DNA of 5,099 nucleotides from Chitinophagales bacterium (GCA_013298445.1 JAAFHQ010000494.1:1-5099); one strand, 5' to 3'. Counted from the first letter of the stretch, positions 1-5,099 are shown. The notes: generated by a model from the sequence alone, not told the origin. Program-made: numbers and translations.

Positions 1-77
1 TCCAGGAAAATCTTGCTTAAGATCAAGCAAATGAATAGGACTCGATAAAAGGTAAAGACCCAACCTTCAGTAAAGGC

Positions 78-132
78 GACCTCCGTGGCCTCTCTGCACC
101 GCAGGTGCCTCTAAAAAAACTCCGCGTTTTCT
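78..132. repeat. Left half of a probable dispersed intergenic repeat interrupted by the IS
   Basis: The non-coding stretch has the wording of intergenic repeats I associate with Saprospiria-type Bacteroidota (CTCCGTGGCCTCTCTGC, then an A-run, then CTCCGCGTTTTCT). It contains a small perfect hairpin, GCACC-GCA-GGTGC at 96-108. It stops at CT (131-132) and appears to resume at CT (1484-1485). Rejoined at one CT, the two halves read CCGCGTTTTCTCTGCGG, with CCGC/GCGG arms. No gene is visible in 1-130; the only other structure there is a 6-bp hairpin, TTGCTT/AAGCAA, at 13-30. Membership of a repeat family is inferred from memory, since the window holds no second intact copy. Confidence 0.5.
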
Positions 133-1165
133 ATGGTTTATGCAAGCAAAGATTCAATTTTTTTTGATACATAACTTGATTTCTAACGACGGCAAAGACG
201 CGCAAGATAATCTTGTTACGGATCGCGTTGATGACGCAAAGATGATCTTTGCCTTCTTGCAGTTTTCTTCGGTAATAGTGGCCCAGTTCGGATTGAGTAC
301 CGATAAGTGCGGTTGCTCCCATGGTAAGTAAACTTTTGATGGTTTTATTAGCTTGGCTGGGGATACGTTCTTTTTTACGAAGTCTTTTACCGGATTGCCT
401 TTTAAGGGGAATTACTCCGGCATATCTGGCAAAAGCTTTCGCCTGGTTAGACTCAAAGCGGGTGAAACATTGCGTAGCGATGAGCAGCTCCCTGGCAGTA
501 ACTGGTCCGATTCCTTCCACAGAACAGACTAACTTAAACAAAGGTGCTAACTGCTCATCTTGCTCGATTAAGCGGTTAAGATTGCTTTCAAGGCTTTTCA
601 GATCATCTTTGAGGGCTTTGATGCTCTGAGCCTGATTTTTCAGCAAATCTTGATACACTTCATCCTCGTCGAAGACTCGACTCTCTTTGAGTGGAGCTTC
701 CAAGAGTTTAATCACTTTGATGAGTCGTTCCCTTTGACGCTGATAGGCTTGCAAGCGTTCCAGGGTTATGCCCTTAGCTTGCCACAACTCAAGTTGGTCA
801 CTAAAGCGGATACCATAATGAGCAAGTCTTTGTGCATCTAATTGATCCGTTTTTTCCACCCACCCAGCTTGACCAGCCATTTGTTGGCTTACTTTTCGAG
901 CATGGACCAGCGACAATCGACCACCTTGTTGCATCCACATTTTAGCCAGATGCTTGACATAGACCCCCGTGTGTTCCATGCAGAGTACGACTTTGTCCAT
1001 TTCTGATTGACCCAATTGTGCTAGAATTTGGATGATAAATTGGAGGATTGCTTGCTTGGTGTTTTCTACTCGCCCTTGACTTAAGGAGTTGAAACGTCGA
1101 TCAAGAAGACAAAAATCAAACCACTCCTTGCTCATGTCAACACCTACAATAAATTCAAAATCCAT
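131..1165 (-). CDS. IS110-family DEDD transposase (bridge-RNA-guided recombinase type)
   Basis: This is a 344-residue recombinase that, by analogy with IS621, moves the element through a circular intermediate with RNA-guided choice of donor and target. The N-terminal RuvC-like DEDD domain shows GVDMSK (Asp10), LCMEHTGVY (Glu64) and EKTDQLDA (Asp107, Asp110). A charged, probably coiled-coil helix covers about 140-210. The C-terminal Transposase_20 domain begins near VEGIGPVTA (216-224) and contains GVIPLKRQSGK, where Ser258 of the SG pair is the likely nucleophile. All catalytic residues are present and the frame is open, so it may be active. The frame extends 47 codons upstream to 1306, but that extension lacks family similarity and runs through the predicted RNA, so I chose the ATG at 1165. 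A purine-rich AAAGG lies only 1 nt from it. The stop TAG overlaps the core dinucleotide at the element end. Confidence 0.93.
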   Translation of the reverse strand: MDFEFIVGVDMSKEWFDFCLLDRRFNSLSQGRVENTKQAILQFIIQILAQLGQSEMDKVVLCMEHTGVYVKHLAKMWMQQGGRLSLVHARKVSQQMAGQAGWVEKTDQLDAQRLAHYGIRFSDQLELWQAKGITLERLQAYQRQRERLIKVIKLLEAPLKESRVFDEDEVYQDLLKNQAQSIKALKDDLKSLESNLNRLIEQDEQLAPLFKLVCSVEGIGPVTARELLIATQCFTRFESNQAKAFARYAGVIPLKRQSGKRLRKKERIPSQANKTIKSLLTMGATALIGTQSELGHYYRRKLQEGKDHLCVINAIRNKIILRVFAVVRNQVMYQKKLNLCLHKP

Positions 1166-1166
1166 A

Positions 1167-1177
1167 CCTTTAGGTTT
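1167..1177. repeat. 11-bp inverted repeat, copy next to the transposase start (partner at 1470-1480)
   Basis: CCTTTAGGTTT at 1167-1177 is the perfect reverse complement of AAACCTAAAGG at 1470-1480. One copy lies against the transposase start codon and includes the AAAGG purine run. The other lies 3 bp inside the element end and overlaps the TAGGTTTG box. In RNA entering from outside, the two copies could pair across about 290 nt and hide the start region. RNA starting at the junction promoter would lack the distal copy. Confidence 0.7.
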
Positions 1178-1199
1178 TCTTAAGTTCAATAATCGGGTG

Positions 1200-1462
1200 G
1201 AAAACTCTAGGTAAAATCTACCGCCGTCGCACAGACCTTTAATGAGCCTCGATTGCTCTTGTTTTCTATTTGGGCCTTGGCAGTAGCAAACTTTGAAAGG
1301 ATTCAAACGCAGAATGGGTCTTACCCTTCAACTCTGCCTAATGCGCCTTTCAAGTATAATCCGTGGAGTTTTCCACATTTTTTTGTGGAATTAACAAAAG
1401 AAAAAAGTAGCAAAAAAGAAAATACTATACATCGTGATTACTATAATGTATAATAATCTTTG
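1200..1462 (-). ncRNA. Predicted IS110 bridge RNA (target-binding and donor-binding loops)
   Basis: The non-coding end upstream of the transposase folds on the minus strand, 5' to 3', as follows. A 7-bp hairpin TTCCACA/TGTGGAA lies at 1390-1371. Stem-loop A (1353-1293) has an 8-bp base TTGAAAGG/CCTTTCAA and an apical GGGT-AAG-ACCC. Stem-loop B (1286-1218) has an 8-bp base CTACTGCC/GGCGGTAG with one G-U, and an apical GAGC/GCTC. A and B are 6 nt apart, and each encloses a large two-sided internal loop. This is the known bridge RNA order: 5' hairpin, target loop, donor loop. Loop A carries GCAGAG and GCGTTT, matching the two sides of the inferred target. Loop B carries ATAG and TAAAGG, matching the element ends. 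The 5' end is placed just after the TAGGTTTG box; the 3' end near 1200 is a guess. All pairings were found by eye. Confidence 0.78.
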
Positions 1463-1468
1463 CTCTTA

Positions 1469-1476
1469 CAAACCTA
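1469..1476 (-). promoter_or_regulatory. Bacteroidota -7 box TAGGTTTG, completed only in the circular element
   Basis: The minus strand reads TAGGTTTG, an exact match to the Bacteroidota -7 consensus TAnnTTTG, 7 nt inside the element end. In the integrated form the flank supplies no TTG at the usual distance. When the ends are joined through one CT core, a TTG at 145-143, in the last codons of the transposase gene, lies exactly 19 bp upstream, within the usual 17-23 range. Transcription would start near 1462 and run into the predicted bridge RNA and transposase gene. This agrees with the family's known junction promoter, here in Bacteroidota form. Confidence 0.65.
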
Positions 1477-1483
1477 AAGGAAA

Positions 1484-1503
1484 CTCTGCGGTTAAAAAAT
1501 CTG
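1484..1503. repeat. Right half of the interrupted repeat and start of the gene-free flank
   Basis: CTCTGCGGTTAAAAAATCTG follows the element directly and continues the wording that breaks off at 132. The shared CT at 1484-1485 is read as the recombination core. From here to 1573 I see no gene. The only structure is a weak TCTGAA/TTCAGA pairing (1500-1505 and 1544-1549) next to an A-run. Assignment as the other half of the repeat rests on how well the two flanks join. Confidence 0.5.
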
Positions 1504-1573
1504 AAGTTAAATAGAATAAGGCTATACACTTTAGCTGCACCTTTTCAGAATCAAACTTGCGTAATGTGAGTAA

Positions 1574-2089
1574 TTAAGCTGCCTTTACACTCAGCGTTGC
1601 CAAATGATGCCGCGTATGGTAAACAGTAAAATACACCATCTCCCGCGCCGTCATTTTACCCAATAAGGGGTGTTTCCAGACCATCCACTCATCGGCCTTA
1701 CTTTCATCCCAACGGGAAATCGCCTGTAATGCAGCCTGCGCCGCGGCAACGAAGTTTTCTTGCAAAGCCGCTACGGTGTATTGCTTTGGCTCTTTGTCCG
1801 CAAAGGATTGGCCAATGGTGGGATTTAACGCCAACTTTTCCAGGTACTCTTTTACAATTTCATCATAGCTCCGCGAAGGGTGGTCACTGGGCATGAAACG
1901 TTCATCCGGGCTAGACATGAGCATTCCGGTGCCATTGGTCGACAGCGTCAGATGGACCATTTCTTCCCCAAAAGACCATTTTTCCGTGGGTTTGGCATTG
2001 ATTTTTTCATCGTTTACCTGGGTAAACAGCGCCTCAACTGCCGAAAAAGCTTCGGCTAGGGCTTGGTGTGCAGCGTTGAGATTGGTCAT
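1574..2089 (-). CDS. DinB-superfamily (four-helix bundle) protein
   Basis: The 171-residue product fits the DinB/DinB_2-like family, metal-binding four-helix bundles related to bacillithiol- and mycothiol-dependent thiol transferases. Visible marks are KWSFGEEMVHL (His46) in the second helix and HPLLGKMTAREMVYF followed by YHTRHHLATL (His158 and His161/162) near the C-terminus. Together these give the three-histidine metal site. Length is normal for the family and no signal peptide is seen, so it should be cytoplasmic. The frame also opens at an ATG at 2116, nine codons earlier. I prefer the ATG at 2089 because a TAnnTTTG box lies between the two, and the upstream ATG would then not be transcribed from that promoter. 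The gene follows the DUF5916 gene on the same strand but appears to have its own promoter. Substrate and exact role are unknown; many relatives are stress-linked. Confidence 0.85.
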   Translation of the reverse strand: MTNLNAAHQALAEAFSAVEALFTQVNDEKINAKPTEKWSFGEEMVHLTLSTNGTGMLMSSPDERFMPSDHPSRSYDEIVKEYLEKLALNPTIGQSFADKEPKQYTVAALQENFVAAAQAALQAISRWDESKADEWMVWKHPLLGKMTAREMVYFTVYHTRHHLATLSVKAA

Positions 2090-2105
2090 CGATTTTAGAT
2101 TTTCA

Positions 2106-2139
2106 CAAAAATACATCTTTTATTGAACGATTGTTCAAT
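2106..2139 (-). promoter_or_regulatory. Promoter with overlapping palindromic operator upstream of the DinB-like gene
   Basis: The minus strand carries TATTTTTG at 2113-2106, an exact TAnnTTTG -7 box, with a TTG at 2138-2136, 22 bp upstream. The palindrome ATTGAACGATTGTTCAAT (2122-2139, 7-bp arms, 4-nt centre) covers the -33 element and part of the spacer, where a bound repressor would block RNA polymerase. Its form, with GAAC-N4-GTTC, resembles operators of TetR-type dimers, but no such regulator is in the window. The site begins immediately after the DUF5916 stop codon. Confidence 0.55.
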
Positions 2140-2144
2140 TTAAT

Positions 2145-4352
2145 CTAAAGATTCAACCAATACGTACATTTCAACACCAAAGCCCGGTTTTTATTGATAT
2201 AGGTATCGGAATAATAATTGTCGGTGTATACCAAAAAGATGTCCGATACGGGCCGGAAACGCCATTGCAGTCGGGAGTTGATGTTAAGGTTGTTGCTTTG
2301 GTTGTTGTACTGAACAAAAGTGGTCCAAAACAAACTGCGCGAAAAGGAGAGGTCAATTTTAGGCCCAACCAACAAAAAATCGGCATCAGCATAAGGCTCC
2401 GGCAAGCGAATGCGGTTGTAACTAAAATTAAGGCCCAAAATGCCATAAGGTTGTTTTCTGAAATTGATGGTTCCTTCGAGATTTGCTCTAGAGCCATTAA
2501 AGTACTCCCCAATACGGCCACTTAATTCAAAATAAACCCGTTTGCGCGCATCGGAAAGCGCCATAAACCGAAACAAGTTATTGGCAAAAGCGCTGCCTTC
2601 GGGCAATTCCAATGCACCCGAATTCGTGGGGTCGAAGGCATCAAATAGGTAAACATATTCCCGCCGCAATCTAAAATCAACGATGGTTGAACTCCGAAAA
2701 CGCAGTCTATACAAGATGTTCAAATCCCAATCCGTCGTTCCGTAGGTATCATTGCCCAAAACGTCAAAGTCGAACCCTGGTCCATGACTTTGAAGGGGGC
2801 CCTTTTTGGGGTAAAACTTCCAATTGATGGTTCCAGCCGCCCGACGGTAATCTACCCTACGGGCAAATCCAACTTCTGGATTAAAATTAGCACCAACATC
2901 CTGTAGGGTAAACAGGGCATCCCAGTTCAAGGCATTGTAATTGATCATGGCCGAACTAGCGCCATTTTTTCCTCCGCTTAAAGCTGGGTCGAAAGTGCGG
3001 TGGTGAAAAAATTTGCCTGTCCACTTGTTGTCGTTGGAAGCCAGGTTGTAATCAACGCCCACTACCCGGTTGAAATCGTAACTGGCAGCCTCCAGCAGTT
3101 TGTCTCGAAACGGCTGTTTGTTGATCGCAATGATCCCGATGTTGGAGCGAGAGAACACCTTGCGCTGCAGTACCCCAACGGTATAATTCGTAGAAGGTTG
3201 GCTGATGTCATAATCTCTCGCCGTTTGCATGCTCAGGAGGCCCATCCTCCAGTTCTTATCCAACTTTCCGCTCAAACGAGCCCCGAAATAAATGGGGTTT
3301 TGCACATTTAAATCGGTAGTGGTATCCTTGGCAATTCCGATCCGGCGCGAGAAAAACGGTCGTAAATTTTGTGAGCCAAAACTGCCAAACAGGTCCGCAT
3401 TTTCGAGAAAAAACTGCCGCCGCTCCGGAAAAAAAATCTCAAACCGGTCCAGGTTTGCCACCTGCTGATCGACTTCAACCTGTGAAAAATCAGGGTTTAC
3501 AGTCAAATCCAAATTCAGCGCTGGGCCAACAGCAATTTTAGCATCCCCACCAATGTTGGAACCTCGGTCAAATACCCTTTGGTCGACTCGATCCTCCTGG
3601 TAATTCACCAAGGTATAAGGGATAAGGGAAATATTCGCGCCAGGTTTTTTGAGCGGCTGATCAAAAGCCATCACACCGTGATAGGCCAAATTGATGATGG
3701 GATATTGGCGAGGTACCTTGGGCCAACTCGAACGCTCCGGGCCGTCGCTGCTGATCCGGTAAAATTTGGCATTCCAAAACTGACTGCTCTCTTTGTAACG
3801 CAGGGTTTTGAAAGGGATGGCCATCTCGGCAATCCAGTAACCTTTGTATTGTTTGGCTCCCGCAAACCACTTGTTGTCCCAGGCTTGATCCAAATCCATG
3901 GGGCCATTTGCACCATTGGTCAATAATCCCTCGCGCTGTACGCCAAAGGGATTGACCCCAAATTGGAACGCATTGGTTTCATCCTGAAAAGGATCGAGGG
4001 TAAACGTAACCGCGTCGTTGGCTTCGCCCCGAAAATCACGGCGAAGCGAAGGGGTAACGTAAGCCCCCATCACATCGGGTAGCCGATTTTTGGCAATGGC
4101 CAGGTAATAGATAAAATTGTCGTCGTACAACAAACGGACTTCGGTTGGATTCCAGGCCCGTGAAGTATCCATTGGGAAGTATTGCCAAAAGTCGCTTGCA
4201 ATGGCTGCATTGGCCCAGGCATCATCTAGTACACCATCTATTTTGATAGGGATAGAAGTTCTGTTTACCCGAATGGTATCGTGCTGCTCTTGCGCAATGG
4301 CGGGCAATACCAGGCAAAGGGTGATGACGACAAGGGAAATGACAAATTTCAT
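2145..4352 (-). CDS. DUF5916 outer-membrane protein with CBM9-like N-terminal domain
   Basis: This is a 735-residue envelope protein. Residues 1-20 form a Sec signal peptide with a likely signal peptidase I cut after AIA (20). A carbohydrate-binding family 9-like fold follows at about 36-215, with IDGVLDDAWANA near the start, DPFQDETNAFQFGVNPFGV at 120-138 and WIAEMAIPFKTLRY at 173-186. The rest, from about 240, is the DUF5916 region, with NPDFSQVEVD (286-295), FFPERRQFFLENADLF (307-322) and PFFSRRIGI (332-340). Its C-terminal half has alternating aromatic and polar strands and ends in YWLNL, as expected of an outer-membrane beta-barrel. Length is within the family's usual range and the gene looks intact. 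Members are common in Bacteroidota; their function is not established, and binding or uptake of a glycan or other ligand is only a guess. No partner gene such as a SusC/SusD pair is adjacent. I could not identify a convincing promoter upstream. Confidence 0.92.
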   Translation of the reverse strand: MKFVISLVVITLCLVLPAIAQEQHDTIRVNRTSIPIKIDGVLDDAWANAAIASDFWQYFPMDTSRAWNPTEVRLLYDDNFIYYLAIAKNRLPDVMGAYVTPSLRRDFRGEANDAVTFTLDPFQDETNAFQFGVNPFGVQREGLLTNGANGPMDLDQAWDNKWFAGAKQYKGYWIAEMAIPFKTLRYKESSQFWNAKFYRISSDGPERSSWPKVPRQYPIINLAYHGVMAFDQPLKKPGANISLIPYTLVNYQEDRVDQRVFDRGSNIGGDAKIAVGPALNLDLTVNPDFSQVEVDQQVANLDRFEIFFPERRQFFLENADLFGSFGSQNLRPFFSRRIGIAKDTTTDLNVQNPIYFGARLSGKLDKNWRMGLLSMQTARDYDISQPSTNYTVGVLQRKVFSRSNIGIIAINKQPFRDKLLEAASYDFNRVVGVDYNLASNDNKWTGKFFHHRTFDPALSGGKNGASSAMINYNALNWDALFTLQDVGANFNPEVGFARRVDYRRAAGTINWKFYPKKGPLQSHGPGFDFDVLGNDTYGTTDWDLNILYRLRFRSSTIVDFRLRREYVYLFDAFDPTNSGALELPEGSAFANNLFRFMALSDARKRVYFELSGRIGEYFNGSRANLEGTINFRKQPYGILGLNFSYNRIRLPEPYADADFLLVGPKIDLSFSRSLFWTTFVQYNNQSNNLNINSRLQWRFRPVSDIFLVYTDNYYSDTYINKNRALVLKCTYWLNL

Positions 4353-4537
4353 GGTGTGTTTACGTTTGGGTTCCAGATGGCAAATAAAATGATATTTGTC
4401 GGGAACTTTTCATTAGAGTCGCCAAAAGGAGGGGATTGTGGATAGAAAGCGGATGAGGAGGGACGAGTGAAAAAAATAACCTGGTTCTAAAATCAATTCC
4501 CTATTTTCATCCGATTCAAAACCAAATTAAACAAGGA

Positions 4538-4867
4538 ATGCTCACTTGGGAAGAATTTGAAAAAGTAGAAATGCGCGTTGGCACCATTCTCGAAGTACGG
4601 GATTTTGAAAAAGCCCGCAATCCTGCTTATCAACTCACGATTGATTTTGGAGAACTGGGCATCAAACGCAGCTCTGCCCAAATCACCGTGCTGTACCAAA
4701 AGGAAGACCTGATTGGCAAACAAGTCATCGCAGTGGTCAATTTTCCGGTCAAACAAATCGCCAATTTCTTTTCGGAGTGTTTGGTGCTGGGTTTGATTGG
4801 TGGCGATAAAACCATTACTTTATTGCAACCTGAGCGACCGGTACCTAACGGTTTGCGCGTTGCTTGA
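4538..4867 (+). CDS. csaA: CsaA-like tRNA-binding-domain protein
   Basis: The 109-residue product matches CsaA along its whole length: a single EMAP/Trbp111-type OB-fold (tRNA_bind). Marks are the N-terminal EEFEKVEMRVGTILEV, then SSAQIT at about 45-50, and the family signature NFPVKQIANFFSECLVLG in the second half, followed by a short hydrophobic C-terminal strand. Bacillus CsaA is about the same length and acts as a homodimer with export-related chaperone activity; it also binds tRNA. The cytoplasmic location is inferred from the lack of a signal peptide. The gene is divergent from the DUF5916 gene across 185 bp, so it is probably transcribed alone. An AAGGA run touches the ATG at zero spacing, too close for normal Shine-Dalgarno use, which is unsurprising in Bacteroidota. 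A 45-bp hairpin repeat begins three bases after the stop codon. Confidence 0.94.
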   Translation: MLTWEEFEKVEMRVGTILEVRDFEKARNPAYQLTIDFGELGIKRSSAQITVLYQKEDLIGKQVIAVVNFPVKQIANFFSECLVLGLIGGDKTITLLQPERPVPNGLRVA

Positions 4868-4869
4868 TT

Positions 4870-4971
4870 TTTTTCACCACCTAAGAAACCTAAGGCACTA
4901 AAGGCACACCTTAGAAGTTACTTATCCTGAGGTGTATCTTTAGTGCCTTAGGTTTCTTAGGTGGTGAAAAA
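4870..4971. repeat. Long hairpin-forming intergenic repeat (45-bp stem)
   Basis: Positions 4870-4914 pair with 4927-4971. The outer 34 bp (4870-4903 with 4938-4971) are perfect. One G-T and one C-A mismatch follow, then six more pairs, a T-G wobble and two pairs, closing on a 12-nt loop (4915-4926). Each arm contains short iterations of the type CCTAAG and CTAAAGG. It does not look like a classic intrinsic terminator: no T-run follows the stem in either direction, and the T-run lies on the 5' side. Its near-perfect symmetry suggests a REP- or MITE-like dispersed element. Any RNA crossing it would carry an unusually long double-stranded stem. Confidence 0.9.
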
Positions 4972-4976
4972 CCCCT

Positions 4977-4989
4977 GCAGCGAAGCTGC
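4977..4989. repeat. 13-nt mini-hairpin with GAA triloop
   Basis: GCAGC-GAA-GCTGC is a perfect 5-bp stem with a three-base loop, 5 nt beyond the long hairpin. It contains GCGAAGC (4980-4986), known as one of the most stable short DNA hairpins. A T5 run lies about 11 nt downstream, which is too far for a standard terminator. Confidence 0.6.
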
Positions 4990-5026
4990 CACATCCCAAT
5001 TTTTCGACTCATTCAACCCTTCATCC

Positions 5027-5099
5027 ATGCGCCTTAACCTTTACCTCTTTGCCCTCTTGTTCCTAACCATAACCGCCTGCAAGCAAAAACCAACATTCA
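5027..5099 (+). CDS. Start of a probable lipoprotein gene (cut by the window edge)
   Basis: An ATG at 5027 opens a frame of 24 codons that runs off the window. The translated start has one Arg after Met, a hydrophobic stretch (LYLFALLFL) and a lipobox ending ITAC, so Cys18 would be the lipidated first residue of the mature protein. CKQK follows; it lacks the acidic surface-export signal common in Bacteroidota, so a periplasm-facing lipoprotein is more likely. The mature domain is outside the window, so the function cannot be named. The gene lies after the hairpin repeats and on the same strand as csaA. No strong promoter or ribosome binding site is evident in the short leader. The signal peptide pattern, not length, is the reason for calling it. 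Confidence 0.7.
   Translation, partial: MRLNLYLFALLFLTITACKQKPTF

Larger units (their letters stand above)
131..1485 (-). mobile_element. IS110-family insertion sequence, apparently complete (about 1.35 kb)
   Basis: The element consists of one DEDD transposase gene on the minus strand and a long non-coding end upstream of it. This is the layout of the IS110 group proper; the IS1111 group has its non-coding RNA downstream. There are no terminal inverted repeats, as expected for the family. Boundaries were set by joining the flanks: a CT dinucleotide occurs at 131-132 and at 1484-1485, and collapsing the element to one CT restores a plausible uninterrupted repeat. CT is also the core used by the well-studied relative IS621, although on the transposase strand the core here reads AG. 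The RE side is essentially absent, because the transposase stop codon overlaps the core; the LE side is about 318 bp. Family assignment is firm; the exact ends depend on the repeat reconstruction and the guide matches. Confidence 0.85.

Noticed and set aside
1166..1306. A 47-codon in-frame N-terminal extension of the transposase
   Set aside because: It has no resemblance to IS110 transposases, which start just before the GVD motif, and it reads through the donor loop of the predicted RNA.
1351..1358. TATACTTG on the minus strand as a second -7 box
   Set aside because: It is one base off consensus, has no TTG at a proper distance, and would start transcription inside the target loop.
1426..1452. 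Inverted repeat TATACAT/ATGTATA
   Set aside because: A 7-bp A/T-rich arm in A/T-rich sequence; it could be part of the RNA 5' end, but nothing else supports a role.
1493..1549. Possible terminator behind the DinB-like gene (TCTGAA/TTCAGA followed by six T on the minus strand)
   Set aside because: The stem is only 6 bp with a 38-nt loop, and the T-run belongs to the flanking repeat; too weak to call.
2090..2116. Upstream ATG of the DinB-like gene
   Set aside because: A TAnnTTTG box lies at 2106-2113, so a transcript from that promoter would start after this ATG; the next ATG also starts the family-like part.
2171..4392. Open frames on both strands across the DUF5916 gene
   Set aside because: All overlap a long gene with clear family motifs and show no protein-like features of their own.
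4887..4896. Likeness between the hairpin repeat (AAACCTAAGG) and the IS end (AAACCTAAAGG)
   Set aside because: It is a short imperfect match without shared context, and the IS target matched by the guides is a different sequence.

Overview
The window looks like a chromosomal segment of a Bacteroidota bacterium, probably of the Saprospira/Haliscomenobacter type. The grounds are a DUF5916 outer-membrane protein, promoter-like sites of the Bacteroidota form TTG-N(19-22)-TAnnTTTG, and hairpin-forming intergenic repeats of a style I associate with that group. The phylum is fairly secure; the order is an inference from memory.

Layout. Positions 1-132 are gene-free and end in the left half of a probable dispersed repeat. 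Positions 131-1485 are an apparently complete IS110-family insertion sequence on the minus strand. Its DEDD transposase occupies 131-1165, and its upstream non-coding end (1166-1483) folds on paper into a bridge RNA: a 5' hairpin, a target-binding loop and a donor-binding loop. The repeat resumes at 1484. Then come a DinB-superfamily protein (1574-2089, minus) with a palindromic operator-like site in its promoter, and a large DUF5916/CBM9-like envelope protein (2145-4352, minus). A divergent csaA-like gene (4538-4867, plus) is followed three bases after its stop by a 45-bp hairpin repeat. The window closes with the first 24 codons of a probable lipoprotein (5027-5099, plus).

How it works together. 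The main interest is the IS110 element, because several independent sequence signals agree on one model. The flanks rejoin into a plausible uninterrupted repeat if a CT dinucleotide is the core. The two internal loops of the predicted RNA carry hexamers matching the two sides of that inferred target. Closing the element into a circle at the same CT brings a TTG in the last codons of the transposase gene to 19 bp from a TAGGTTTG box at the other end, which would form a Bacteroidota promoter in front of the RNA. An 11-bp inverted repeat could additionally mask the transposase start region in read-through transcripts. The host genes appear to be ordinary chromosomal genes with no evident pathway linking them.
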